Source of the DNA: Isoetes taiwanensis
Taxonomy: Eukaryota > Streptophyta > Lycopodiopsida > Isoetales > Isoetaceae
Direction of reading: 5' to 3'
Assembly: GCA_021234155.1 (NCBI GenBank)
Contig: JAJEKV010000030.1
Location: 14,682,003-14,746,002 of the forward strand
DNA: 64,000 bases
This document shows, one piece after another, positions 1 through 11,118 of the stretch; the first letter of the stretch is position 1; every line of letters starts with the position of its first letter. Under the pieces are notes generated by a model. It saw nothing but the letters and a program-made list of their open reading frames with translations. It made no database searches and was not told the origin of the DNA. The position numbers were made by a program, and so were the translations under genes.

Positions 1-1946
1 GTTGGATCAACTCCAAAATTCTCTCTCTCGGGCTGGTTGCACTACAAAGGCCAAATCTACAACACAACTATGTTTATAGATTGGACTACGCTTGGAGCAG
101 AGGCACCGCAAGATTGACAAATTTGCACTCGACTCTGAGCCATGCTCAACTCAGCGGCATCATGTCCCCACAAAATGGAGACCTACATTATCTTAGGTAC
201 CAAACTGCCTTACAACAAATTTGGTCATCTATCTCGCACTCTATTCTTCAATCACACCATAGATCTACTAAGAAATTATCCTGGATGGCTCTTTTACCTC
301 TAATCTTTACATATTAATTCGACTAAAGAACAACATTAAAGAACCGCCTTATCCATTCAATTGTGAATCGCACATAATTACTATGTGGTAAAACAATGCA
401 AATATGATGTAAACATGCCTTTATAAAGGTCCGGATAGGAGGATGACCGCAGAGAGATAGAAATCTGAGCCGAGCACGGCGGCTCGAGGTCGAGAGTACA
501 GATCTTGGAGATGGAGTCGGCCATCGATGGCAGGGCCATTGAGCTCCCCATATCGCATGAAGCCCCAGGCTTCATATGTGAGAGAGTCCTCGGACATCAC
601 CGGATTATTCGCTGACGACGATCCAGATTGATATGGCCCAATGCCCCATCGATACCATGCCGAACCCTTCGCCGCATCAGAGAGAGACGATATATGGAGG
701 TTGAAGAAGACCTCGTGAGAGCTCGGAGTTCCGGACAAGAAAAGGGAGGGGACGCCCACAAGAACAGCAGGACCAGCAGGGGAAATGGGGACCGTGAGAA
801 TGAGCAGGCCAACCCCGTAATGTGACGGACGATCGCTAAGCACCGAGGAAACAGAGTCTCAAAGTCCGGGCAGCCGGCATAAAGAAAAGTTGAAGACCGA
901 GTTTTTGGGAAGAACGCCTAGCCTCCGGGAGGCAGGAGCTGGTGGATGCTCGCCCGGCCCGGGCCAGGGCCAAGACGATTCGGGGCACAAGGGGTCCCTA
1001 ATCCTCAAGCTGCACAAAGGAAGCCCCACCAAGAGATAGACCCTAAGATCACGGCCTTAATACGGGGATCCAGAAGTTTGTCCACCAACTTCCGATACCT
1101 TAACGCCTAGCCCACTTTTGTTCGGCTTTCTCCCTTGCCTCACGCCTCTTTCCTCCCTTGCAACCACTTTCTTCGCCCCTTTTGGCATTGTCTATCCTCT
1201 TTGTCGTTGTTCTTGATGTCAGTTGCTCATATTGTCGAGGTTGTTTCTGCTTACTTGCTCCTCACTTTGCGTGAGATTAGCTTTATAATCGTTTTACAAG
1301 GGTAAAGGGGAGGTTCAGGCTACTATTTGGGAACTTCTAAGGAGTAGAGGTGCTTCCATAGATTTAATAGATACTTTTCTTAAGAGTAATTTTATTATAA
1401 CTATGGGTTATTAATTAAGGTACTTTCCCTAATCACTTAACTATTTCTCAAAATTTCCTAATTCCTTTTGGGCCAAGTAGTGGTCATTTCACGCCATTTT
1501 CTTTCAAGCTTTCTTTTGAGTGATTTCTCGTTCAATTTTCACTTGAAAGGTGCGGTTCATGAACAACTTGAGCTCAAATTTACTAGAAGGTTTCTTTTGA
1601 CTATATTATTTCTACCACTTGGACTATGCTTAATCTAATTATGACCCTGCTAATGGGGAAAAATTTTCTCCCACATTTGGCGGTTCAAGACTGGAATTCT
1701 CATTCCATTCCGTAGCTAATCCCCTTGATACTCCAAAGCTTGGCCTGGTCTGGAAAATGGCAAGCTAAACACAAAGAAGGGTCACTAGGAAGAAGAGTCG
1801 GGTTCCCAAAGATGGATTAGCCCTTCCTTCTAAGTAAACATACCTTTAACCGAATTCCAAGCTTTAATCCACTTCTTAGTTATACCAGGCATGGATAGAA
1901 ATGGAGTTCGTGAAAGGAAAATAGATAGAGTGAGGAAGAACCAACC
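1..1946. other. No recognisable gene
   Basis: I find no domain, RNA gene or element end here. The longest open frame is 140 codons on the minus strand (421-843). It has no motif I recognise and overlaps open frames on both strands in a GC-rich stretch, so I do not call it a gene. Positions 900-1,130 are GC-rich and 1,360-1,560 AT-rich. The stretch is probably decayed repeat or intergenic DNA. Confidence 0.5.
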
Positions 1947-3370
1947 TTAGCTGGGGTGCTTAATCTGATTGTAGGCAGCTTTGTAAAAATACTTGCCAGG
2001 AAGTGCTATATCCTGTTTTTCATTGTTGATGATCCCCAGGCTTCCAATTTTCCTATTCTTGCAGCATTCCTCCATAGCAACTGGTATCCAACACCTCCTG
2101 TTCTGCTCACAAGAGATGAATCTACCTATTATGCTTTGAAGCTTGGAGGACACCTTCTTAGGAGCCAAAATGATAGAAGACTGGTAAACATGGGAGGAAG
2201 AGATCACAAAGTTTGCTATAATAGCCCTGCTCTGCTTAGAAATGTACTTAGAATTAAGGCTATCAAGCTTTCTCTAAAAAATTTCAATAATCTCAAACCA
2301 TATATCAGAAGGACTACCCTTTATAGCAAATGGAATGTCTAAGATCTTAGAGAAGTTAGTAGGTGAGATATACTTATAGCCCAAGAGAGCAGCTGTTTGC
2401 TCTCCTTTTACCTGATGTCTAGCCAGAATCTTTGATTTGATGGGATCGAAGCAGCTCCAAAATCCTCCAGAATAGTCTGGGTATTAAAGATAGACCAATT
2501 TGTCCATGGAAACAAGAAGAAATGTGTCATCTGCAAAATACACATTTAAGATTTGATCCATTACCCCGTTGTCATGGAGGGTTAAACATTGGATCAGATT
2601 AGCACTTTTTGCCTTCTCCATCTTACTATGAAAGGCCTCCATTATGATCAAAAAGAGAAATGGGGCTAGAGGGCAGCCCTGCTTGACCCCCCTTTGCAGG
2701 GGAAAGAAGGGGCCACACTCCCCATTGATCAAGATCGAGGAGCTGGAATTAATAAGAATAGCTAAAAAATAAGAATTACCTTGTTTGAGAAGCCCAAGGC
2801 ACTGCAGCACTTGAAAAGAAAATTCCAGCTTACGATGTCAAATGCCTTGGTGATGTCGAGCTTGATAAGGGCAATATCCTGCGTCGAATCCTTGGCCCAA
2901 TTCAGCCCCAGAATGGCCGTCACCACATTGTCAAGGATGAATCTATCTTTAAGATAGGCAGCCTGATTCTATCCAGTACATGTTTAAACCTTCTGGCAAT
3001 GGTCCCAGAGATTAGCTTGTATATAACATTGGATAGTGATATAGGTCTGTAACCCAAGAATGTGATAGGCATGTCGACCTTGGGGATTAACGTGATAAGG
3101 CTAGTATTAATCCTAGCATCCATACACTTTTGATCCCTGAACTCATTGGCCAGGCAAGTGATGCTATCACCCATAATAGGCCAAGCTTTAATGTAAAATT
3201 CAACAGGTAGACCTCAGGTCCAGGACTCTTGCCATTATCCATCTCTCTGGCCCTTTGAAGAAGCTCAGCATTCGAGAAAGGCCTGTTTATATGAGCATTA
3301 TCCTCATTACTGACTTTTGCCTGAAAATTAATGAATCTATCCATGAAAACATGGTGGAATTCGATATAAC
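1947..3370 (-). pseudogene. LINE A: L1-type reverse transcriptase remnant, frameshifted
   Basis: This is the ORF2 reverse transcriptase of a plant non-LTR retrotransposon, read right to left. From the N-terminal side: a pre-RT segment ending in NGKSPGPE near 3,230 (family form K(A/S)PGPDG); the segment TSLITLIPKVDMPI, then YRPISLSNVIYKLI, near 3,000-3,110; GVKQGCPLAPFLFLI near 2,660-2,700; the catalytic palm box VYFADDTFLLVS near 2,500-2,550; and the post-RT region at 1,947-2,207 with a GSLGI box, where GGLGI is usual. At least three frame changes and stops separate these blocks, so it is dead. Its right edge coincides with the start of an LTR at 3,371, which suggests the LTR element inserted into it. 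No endonuclease or ORF1 is visible. Confidence 0.85.
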
Positions 3371-4983
3371 CGTGATCGCTCCAAAAATATATAATACCAT
3401 GAATACATATATTTAGGTCCGTCACTATACAAGTCTATCTTCATAGCCTTGTATACCATAGATAATGGCACTAGGGGGCATGACTAAGTTATTCATATAA
3501 CAGGCCAACCTTTTAGGTTAAGACCATTTCCATGTGGCCTTTACCTGGCCAGCACCCGCCACACCTGACTTACCCCTATTGGAGCCACATGGCATAACAT
3601 GTGAACCCTAACCTGCCAAGGCCTAAACCCCTAACCCTAGGCCTCTTTTTACGCTCCGGCCCAACTGGGAAATGCCCACCGAGCTCGTTTAGAACTGCTT
3701 CTTTGTGTATAGCCCTAGCACAAAGCTGACCCGAGGGTGTGTGCCACCAATAGGGTGGGGAGCTGCTTCCAACCACCTTGAAGACTATGGAGATGCGGGG
3801 GCGGGAGGGAGTTCCTCGGGAGGCGGTATTTGGGTTAGAGTCTTTTGTAGATCATCCGGAAGTTAGGACTCCCGATGAGTTAGCATTTTGTGTCTCTAGT
3901 AAAAGCCTTCCTAGAACCCTCGGCCTAGATTTTAAACCCTAATCAATGAACCCTAACTGTAAGTTAGATACATATGGATTAGGTTTAGATGTTATTCTAA
4001 TTATTATCATGTATGTGGATATGTGATATTGGTTGATCATGTTTGCTCCTCTTGTATTGGGAAGGGGGTGTAGAGACCTAGTAGCCATTACTTGGTGATG
4101 CTCCTAGTTTAGACCCTTTAGTTCTCAAGTATTATGCGGCTGTGCATAGGAACCCCCAGACTACAAGGGCTATGATGTGACTCAAAGACTACATAACGGG
4201 GCTAGAGGCTAGGCGGAGGGGAGGGTCCTTGTCGGCCTCATCGGGGACCCCATAGGGCTAGGCTTATGGCGGTCACTTCATTATTTGGGCATGGGTCCGA
4301 CACCTCATGAGGCAATGGTGTCGCCATGCCCTCAAGAGCTCATGAGGGATGGCCCGGCTCTTGTTTTGGGGGTTAAGTCGGGGAAGAATAAAGTGTCGCC
4401 ACGATTCTCCTAGCCGCCCGCGGAACCTCTAGACCCTGGGAGATGCAACCCTTCCTGCCTCGACGGATTGGGGAGATGCAACCTGAAGTAGTCTCGATGG
4501 GTGATACCATGGGATTGCGTATCTGGAAGGCTAGAGTCATGCTAGAGCCCGATCTAGCCCATCTGCAAAGTATGCACAGGAGGGGCGGATGGAATGGTCA
4601 ACCCTAGCCACTGTCTATAGCCAGCCCCGCCATTGTTATGACTCGGTCTGCTCTATCTTGAGGCCTAGCGGTCAGTCTACCTCCCCTGGGTAGGAGCTCT
4701 CATGTTTTATGGCATATGTTTATCTCTGTTGTAGGATATGTCGATGTGCTACCCTTTGGGGTAGTGTGATGTATTGTTATTGCTAGTTCTGACGTGATTA
4801 TCCTTCCGCTGTGATAGGAGCCCATAGGGGAAGGGCGCCCAAGACACCTTCGTGTCCCCTTCCCGCACTGGGGATACCCTGGAGTGCGGGATAGACGAAG
4901 GGCCCGTGCAGTCGAAGGACCGGATGGGGGATTTCCTACGGAGTGTACGGCCGGGTGCCATATATTTTGTAGGGAACGTCACA
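3371..4983 (+). mobile_element. Gypsy-type LTR (LTR A), 5' LTR position
   Basis: An LTR of about 1.6 kb in plus orientation. The right edge is firm: it ends GGGAACGTCACA and is followed one base later by an initiator-Met primer-binding site. The left edge is placed at 3,371 (CGTGATCGCTCC) because it resembles the TGTGACG(C/T)TCC terminus of related LTRs at 16,052 and 29,259, and because the LINE A frame is lost there. Inside it shares blocks with the LTRs at 12,455, 16,052 and 27,700, including GTAGAGACCT, GGGTCCGACACCTC and GCACAGGAGGGGCGGATGG. It is not a recent partner of the LTR at 12,455: I estimate only about 60-65% identity by eye and the flanking 5-mers differ. The start is uncertain by some tens of bases. 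Confidence 0.75.
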
Positions 4984-4984
4984 A

Positions 4985-4996
4985 TGGTATCAGAGC
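4985..4996 (+). other. Primer-binding site, tRNA-iMet type
   Basis: TGGTATCAGAGC begins one base after the CA end of LTR A. It is the reverse complement of the 3' end of plant initiator tRNA-Met, the usual primer for plant Gypsy and Copia elements. About 60 bases of leader follow before LINE B sequence starts, so the internal domain of this element is missing or interrupted. Confidence 0.85.
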
Positions 4997-5059
4997 AATG
5001 TTCTTGGTTGACTAAGAGCTAGCACTGACCATATCCCTGAATAGGTAGACTAACTAAAT

Positions 5060-5750
5060 CTCCATCCGGGACATGTTTGATGATCAAGGGATCATTCCTT
5101 TCAGGAATTCAGTCTTGGCTAAAGAGGGAGAGGATTGTGAAGCCCTGTATAATAACATTTGCACCTCGCTTTTTCATGGCATCTGGGCTGAGGGGGATCT
5201 CAATTGGAATCATAATGGAAGGACAAGCTTTACAGTTAGATCTGCCTATAGATTTCTAACGAGAGATCAGAACATGTCTATGCATATTAAGTGGCAGATA
5301 GGGATGGATAGATGTACCAGAGTTCTGTTGTTTATGTGGACCAGCCCAATCTTCCCCAAGATCAAGCCTTTTATGTGGCAGCTATGGCACAAAGCATTGG
5401 CGACTAATCAGAAGCGTCACAGGTTGCAGATGGCCGACTCTGACGTATATACTCGATGTCTGATGCATAGGGAGGATGAAGATCATCTTTTCAGAACTTG
5501 TATTTGGTCAGAATGGGTCCTTGAGCTGGCTTCTAATTTTTTGGGTTATGACCTCCAGTCTATGAGCTCCCTGGATTTTTTTATGCCAGATAACCCAAAT
5601 GATTGGAGGATTTATATCCTATTGTGGAGAATTTAGAAAGGGCGAAATAATTTCATATTTAACTATGAAACCACGCATCCATAGGCTGTGATTAAACAAA
5701 TTAATTATGATATCAATTGGATTACTGTTGCAGCCTAAATTTTACTCATG
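5060..5750 (+). pseudogene. LINE B: zf-RVT domain remnant
   Basis: An open frame of 187 codons (5,073-5,636) carries the zinc-binding domain that follows reverse transcriptase in plant LINEs (zf-RVT). It contains TVRSAYRFL, then FPKIKPFMWQLWHKALATNQ, then a Cys/His cluster: C near residue 130 (YTRCLMHREDEDHLFRTC) with HLF and RTC, where the family form is CxxC...E...H.lf.C. The frame continues after one in-frame stop as KGRNNFIFNYE, the usual W(K/R)xRN segment just downstream. The RT part is absent. It lies 77 bases after a primer-binding site, so it is probably an independent 5'-truncated LINE insertion. Confidence 0.75.
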
Positions 5751-6062
5751 GTTTACTTTTGGGTTTCAGGAATCATTTTCATGTTGGTGCGGAAACTTAA
5801 GTGGAAGCGGATCAACCCCAGCACCAATCGAGAATGGCTCAAGGTGTTCGGACCTCTAGATATCTATGGGCGCTATGAACCTTGCCTTTATAATTGTTGC
5901 TGCGATCAGAACCCGGAGGTCAGAAGAGCCTTATTGTGCGGAGCCAAGGACAACAAGGGAAGATTCAATATGGCAAAAGCGGACTCCTGCCTTTGCGTAT
6001 TCTGCACTCTTACTACTATGGTCAGAGGAAGGGGTCGGAAGACCAAAAATTTTAATCTCAAA
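5751..6062. other. Unassigned sequence between LINE B and LINE C
   Basis: Overlapping open frames exist on the plus strand (5,748-6,074; 5,866-6,267), but I recognise no domain. It may be the decayed tail of LINE B or the 3' end of minus-strand LINE C. Confidence 0.4.
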
Positions 6063-7345
6063 TCATCCTTCTAATTGGGCAAATGTGATCCATCTTTGGC
6101 TGCATCCTCTGTATCTGAACTGTACTATCCACTTTCTATGCTCTTCCTTCGTTTTCAACAATTGGGTTATACTTCCACAGTGTTCCAGCTTAACGTGCGT
6201 CGGAGCATCTGCGTCCCAGAGCTTGGAAAGGAAAGTAGCATCTAGGTACAACTTAAATGCATTGTGATCCTTCTTTGTCCGTACCTATACACATTTGTTT
6301 GCCTGTACACCCCAACATGAGAACCACTAAGCTTGCTTGTCCTTCCAGCAGGCTTTGAGGCATTGGGGACCCATCGCTATGGCCAAAACAAGGTTGGGCA
6401 AACGTGTATCACCCATAGTGACCACCTTTTGGAAGTAAATAACATGGCGTTCCAATGCAGCTCGTTAAAGGGGTAAAAAAACTGTCTCCTGGAGTAGAAT
6501 CTGGTATGGAATTGTGGACTTCACACTAAGGGCTCGTACCAAGCAGGTTTTCTGCACCTACTCGAGGTCATTCTAGGTGGTGAGGGATATCACTGGATCC
6601 CACACTTCTGCCCCATACAAGAGGACTGGCTCGACCAAGGCCCTAAACAAGTGTGACTGGTGGCCCTAGACATACAACTCTGCCTCGTGACTGTTGTTCT
6701 GCATGGCATATAGTGCTTTCCAACCCGCCGTGACCCGCAACTTGATGACAGCATCCCAGTGGGTGGTAGCAGAGAACTCAATCCCCAAGTACTTGTAGGT
6801 CAGAGCCCCCTCTACATCTCGTCCCTGGTAAGTGAATGAGGGAAGCTTTGGCTGACGGGATGACGAAACTAGCAGCATCCTAGTTTTGGCCAAGTTAACT
6901 CGCATGCTAGTGAATCGGCAAAAAGTGTCAAGAGCATCCAGGTGACGTTGCATGTCCTCTGGAGTGTAGGCCAGTAGGTTGACATCGTCAGCATATATGA
7001 GTTGCTGGATTGTGTGATGCATGAGATGGGCACCTGCACCTTTGTGCTTAGAAAGCCAATCTTCCAGCTAGTCAATGTATCGGCCAAAGAGTGTGGGGGA
7101 GAGGGGGCAACCCTGACATACTCCAATACTACTGATTACCGGCTGTCCTGATGATGTGATACGGCCTGAGCATGCCTCGTATAGCCTGTATATTGCGTTG
7201 TGCAAGTCAGAGGGTCCCCAGCTGCCGCAATCTGTCCCATAACTTGTCCTGGGGCATTATGTCAAAAGCTTTTGTAAAATCCACGAAGCAACAGTACAGG
7301 TTCTGACGGCGATTCCTGCTATCCTCAATGCTTTCAAACGGTTGC
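6063..7345 (-). pseudogene. LINE C: divergent non-LTR reverse transcriptase remnant
   Basis: Reading right to left: FVDFTKAFDIMPQDKLWDRL near 7,230-7,300 (palm motif A with its aspartates), then SIGVCQGCPLSPTLFGRYID near 7,070-7,130, then LIYADDVNLLAYTPEDMQ near 6,945-6,990 (catalytic YADD). After that come VNLAKTRMLLV, a YLGIEFS box, then LLYGAEVWDP near 6,590. Further left, 6,063-6,251 is open and probably the C-terminal part. A stop splits GRYID from the next block and a frame change follows. The KLWDRL, LFGRYID and HLDALDTFC features differ from LINEs A, D and E here and belong to a different clade, one I associate with algal and seed-free-plant LINEs. That placement is from memory and needs a tree. 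Confidence 0.8.
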
Positions 7346-7967
7346 ACCTTCTGCTAGCAATTGTCGTCTTCCATTCCAACGGTCTTACCAAATGCTTATT
7401 CCTGCCTTTGTTCGTTTCAACCTCCACCCTTTTGACCTTGTGTGGAAACTATGTTCCCCACTATTGTCCAGTCTTTTGTTCGGTATCTCGATGCTCCCAG
7501 TGGAGATACGATGCGTCCATTTCCTTAACTTGTACCATGCATGGCCATGCATTTGACCAATGTCATAAAGCATATCCACGCCTTAGGTACGTCAGCCTCC
7601 TTACGAAATGCAACTTATGCATAATTTTATAACCTATATAGCTATAAAATGTTAGGTCAACATTCTATACCTTCACCACCATTGTTGAAACCTACACTTC
7701 TAAATTGATCTCCCTTTCATAAGCTAGATACTTGTAATCCAGTTTCCACATTAGTATGGTACTTCTTTTACGTGGTCTATGGCAGATAATCATATACCAC
7801 TTCTCCCTCATCTGCATGGTGTTATATCTAGTCTTCTTCTCCGTTGAATGGCAATATAAGCCACATGATAAATCAACCCTCGTAATTATTAAGTCCAGTG
7901 ATTCAATGGGATAACAAACATCGTCATACCAATTCTCTCGACTATCGACCCAAAATAAGGATTAAGT
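7346..7967. other. No recognisable gene
   Basis: Short overlapping open frames only, such as 7,342-7,632 on plus. No motif, RNA or element terminus is visible before the inverted repeat at 7,968. Confidence 0.4.
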
Positions 7968-8033
7968 CGTATTTAATTAAAGTGGGACAAATCTCGAATT
8001 TTGGGAATTTTGGGAATTTTTCTCGAATCTCAG

Positions 8034-8560
8034 GGGGAGGGAGATGGGGCACACCTTGATAAGGAGAAGGGTAGGAGGAGAAGGAGGGAGCGGCCACAAA
8101 GTTGAAGAGGGAAGGGCTAGGTTAGAAGAAGAGGGGAAGGCGCTAAGTTGGAAGAAGAGGGGAGAGGAGAGAAAAAGGGCAAAGGAGGACAGGGGAGGGA
8201 TATATGTTGGAAGAAGGAGGAGGGAAAGGGGGGGGGGGGAGGGAAGGGCAGGGGAGAGAGAGCAAAGAGGCAAACGAGGAGGGAGGGCAGAAGAGCAAAA
8301 GGGGCAAAGAGGAGAGGTTGGGGCAAAGGGGGCAAGGGTCTCCCCCAACCTTTCCAAAATAATGGTTAAAAAGAGGAGAGGGAGGGGCAAGGGGGCAGGG
8401 TCCCCCACCCTTTCCAAAATAATAAACAAGGGAGGGGCAAAGGGGCAAGAGGAGGGGCAAGGGAGGGCAAAGGGAGGTGGGCAAGGGGGCAAGAGGGAAA
8501 GAGGAGAAGGGGAAGGGGGGGGGGGAAGGGGAGGGAAAGCCAAAACAACTAAAGGGGAAT
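8034..8560 (+). repeat. Polypurine (G/A) low-complexity tract
   Basis: About 530 bases are almost entirely A and G on the plus strand, with several runs of 9-10 G (8,230-8,240; 8,517-8,525). Long open frames appear on both strands, but only because G/A-only codons lack most stops; they are not genes. Two pyrimidine interruptions are copies of one another: a CCTTTCCAAAATAAT segment at about 8,348-8,364 and again at 8,408-8,423, 60 bases apart. The purine bias and G runs could form triplex or G-quadruplex structures. Confidence 0.85.
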
Positions 8561-10008
8561 GTATCCCTTGAGATTAAAAAAAGATTAATATTAAAATATA
8601 ATTAATAATTTCTTTAATTAAATATAAAATATTTTAATTAATTAAATAAAATATAAACCTTTCTCTTCTCGACTAGTGAGTCGAATTGGAAAGTGGATCC
8701 CCTTTACACCAGGGAGGAGCAAGTCCAAGGGCGCCGCAAGGCTTCCGGTTCGCGTAGCCTCTCCCCTGCAAATCCGATCCCCGAAGAGTAGCCATGTTCT
8801 TTATTTCTGACGCTCCCAAGACCACCACACAACATTCGAATGTTTATGAAATCGCGGGCTGTTCTTTTTCGGGCATGGCTCTAATCCTCCCGCTTGGGAA
8901 TCCTCCATAATCGCCACATCGCAATTCTCCATCGAGAATGCCAATTCTTTCTCATGGAGCCGCCGGATTCACCGCTGCAATTGAAGTGTTGTATGCTTCC
9001 TAATGTCCAAATCTCTCCATCATTACCTCTTGCGGTTTTGCACCTATGGCCAGTCTCATATTATAAGTTCTTAAAAAGCTTTGCGTTGTATCAAGATCTT
9101 GGAAAATCGTTATGCTCGGAAGAAAGATGATTCCGAAGTAAATTGGAAGCGAAAAAAGCGAATCGGGGCGTCTATAAGCCGGATCTTCTTCCCTTCATCT
9201 CCTTCAAGAACAATAGAGTCGCCCTCGACATCTTTGTTGTTTTCACCTTCCATGGTCGCTCTCTCGTATTTTCAGCCATAGCCAAAGCATAAATGGTCTG
9301 CCATAGACTTAAGTGGCGAATGTTTAAGCTCCAACAATGGTCGGGCGGTTTGCCAACAGATCCGCTCGCCTCGACTCGCTCAGAAATCATGCTCCGCGTC
9401 TCCGATCCGCCCGCGATCTTGACCATCTCGGTTAACACATGGTGCGGGATTCTAATAATTGAGAGAAGAAGATTGCGGGAAGCAAATAAGATTAGGGCGA
9501 AATGAAGGCGGTGGAGAGGCCGGATCGGACGAGGGCATATCGGTAAGGTGCGAGGCCGGATCGGGCGCGGGGCTTTTCTCAAGCTTGAAGAACCGGCTTA
9601 GTCCGGGCGGTATTTCTAACTCTGCGGGCCCAAAAACCGCTTTAATCCGGCATTTTTCTAGCTTTAATCCGACATTTTTCAGCTTCTAGATTCGGCGGGC
9701 ATGCTCGAGGCCAGGGCGATCATTCTCCGCTTTCGGGCATGCTCTAAATAATTCCTTCTTGTGTTTCTGATCTCCTGTTTACGATCTCCCTTTCACATTT
9801 TCAATCAGGGACTACGCAACGCCACAACGGTCGGGCGGTTTGCCCAGCGCCGGATCTTGCAAGCGGCAAAGATGAAAAAGAAATGGTTCTTGGATAGCAC
9901 ATCTCCGCTTCCATGCCATAGCCGGGATCTTGAGACTTAGCCATAGCCAGCCATACGATTTAAGTAAGTGTACCAAATTTCTTCTTCTAAAAGGTGCGTT
10001 ACCAAATC
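8561..10008. other. Interior of the TIR element, no gene recognised
   Basis: Positions 8,580-8,660 are very AT-rich. A degenerate palindrome TCGACTAGTGAGTCGA sits at 8,669-8,684, resembling the exact palindromes near the other end. From 8,690 to 9,900 the sequence is GC-rich and gene-like in composition, with the phrase GGTCGGGCGGTTTGCC repeated near 9,338 and 9,828. Open frames there are at most 136 codons with no motif I know. Captured host sequence is possible but unproven. Confidence 0.35.
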
Positions 10009-10098
10009 TCCCCCCTTTTCAATTTCAAATCGAAAATTCCCCCCTTTTCAATTTCAAATTTCGAAAATGTCCCCCCTTTTCAATTTCAAATTTCGAAC
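10009..10098 (+). repeat. Three tandem copies of a C6-T4 motif
   Basis: CCCCCCTTTTCAATTTCAAA occurs three times in a row (starting near 10,010, 10,038 and 10,070), each followed by (TTT)CGAAA or a variant. Each copy is about 28-33 bases. Confidence 0.8.
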
Positions 10099-10468
10099 TT
10101 AAGAGGTGGGAGAAAAAAAAAGCCAAATACTGAGAGAAAAAAGCGGAATAATAGTGTGTACTCAAAAAAAAAATACGGATACAGATATATACGGTTATTT
10201 TTCTAAGGTTAATGGAAAAAAATAGCGGGGTACGTACCAAATTAATGGCTATAATTTTATTAGTGTTGCCCATATAAATATTTGAATTTTTGTCGCAAAT
10301 TGATAGCATGGTTGTGTGCTTGTATAATCATATTTTACACCTTATGTTGACCTTAGAGGTGCTAGGCATATAATTCTTATGTCTAAGATAAAAAGTTGGC
10401 TTATACAAGATAATAGTATACTTTAAATTAGTTCACTTTATTTCAAAGGAAATGATGCATGGCTATAC

Positions 10469-10560
10469 TATATATTGCTTTGCATGGACCATGTGCTAGT
10501 ATGCTATACTATACTATATAACTATATATTGCTTTGTATGGACCTTGTGCTAGTATGCTA
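10469..10560 (+). repeat. Direct duplication of about 37 bases
   Basis: A segment starting ATATATTGCTTTG and ending CTAGTATGCTA is present at about 10,469-10,505 and 10,524-10,560. The copies differ at two positions and are separated by ACTATA-rich sequence. Confidence 0.75.
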
Positions 10561-10740
10561 ATGCGTGCATTATGAAATTGTAGTATAAAGTACTAAAGTC
10601 TGCTAATTAAGGTGTGCTAGTTAATAACCATTTATGACATTGTCCTAAATCTCTTTTTTTTTCAAAGGTATGTACAACCCCCCTCCCCCCCCCCTCTTTT
10701 TTAAATTTTAAATTAGTATGATATAGTTTATTGTTTTTCT

Positions 10741-10900
10741 CACAGCACATTAGTATTTAGCACACATTAGTATGTAACAATTGTTTTTATACTAGCACAC
10801 ATTAGTATTAGCACACATTGCACAGCACATTAGTATTTAGCATACATTAGTATGTAACAATTGTTTTTATACTAGCACACATTAGTATTAGCACACATTG
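10741..10900 (+). repeat. Tandem duplication of an 80-base unit
   Basis: Positions 10,741-10,820 and 10,821-10,900 are the same 80 bases, with one difference (CACACATTAG against CATACATTAG). Within the unit, the phrase ACATTAGTAT recurs several times, so it is itself built from a shorter motif. Confidence 0.95.
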
Positions 10901-10936
10901 TTCTTAGGGCCATTTTTGGAAAATACAGGCCTGAGA

Positions 10937-11118
10937 GCCTTTCTCGACTCGCGAGTCGAGAAAGGCAGCTCAAAGCGAAAAATGCAATTTTTAGGGGTCA
11001 TAGGACCTTTCTCGACTCGCGAGTCGAGAAAGGAGGCTCAAAGCGAAAAACGCAGTTTTTAGGGGTCATAGGGCCTTTCTGCGAAAAACGCAGTTTTTAG
11101 GGGTCATAGGGCCTTTCT
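10937..11118. repeat. Tandem units with 28-30-base perfect palindromes
   Basis: A perfect 30-base palindrome at 10,937-10,966, with centre CTCGACTCGCGAGTCGAG, is followed 68 bases later by a 28-base copy at 11,006-11,033. Each is followed by a segment containing GCTCAAAGCGAAAAA and TTTTTAGGGGTCATAGG. A third unit (from about 11,072) has lost the palindrome and reads straight from CCTTTCT into GCGAAAAACGC. A fourth partial end follows near 11,110. The loss of exactly the palindromic arm suggests slippage or excision of a hairpin. Confidence 0.9.

Noticed and set aside
421-843. 140-codon minus-strand frame
   Set aside because: No motif, no intron or promoter context, and overlapping frames on both strands in a GC-rich stretch.
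1440-1720. Possible organelle-derived insertion
   Set aside because: Composition and some phrases felt organellar, but I could not match any gene or intron core, so it is not claimed.
5866-6267. 133-codon plus-strand frame as a gene
   Set aside because: It overlaps the better-supported minus-strand LINE C tail and shows no domain.
8044-8571. Open frames of up to 188 codons on both strands
   Set aside because: They lie in a purine-only tract, where stops are rare on the purine strand and on its complement; composition explains them.
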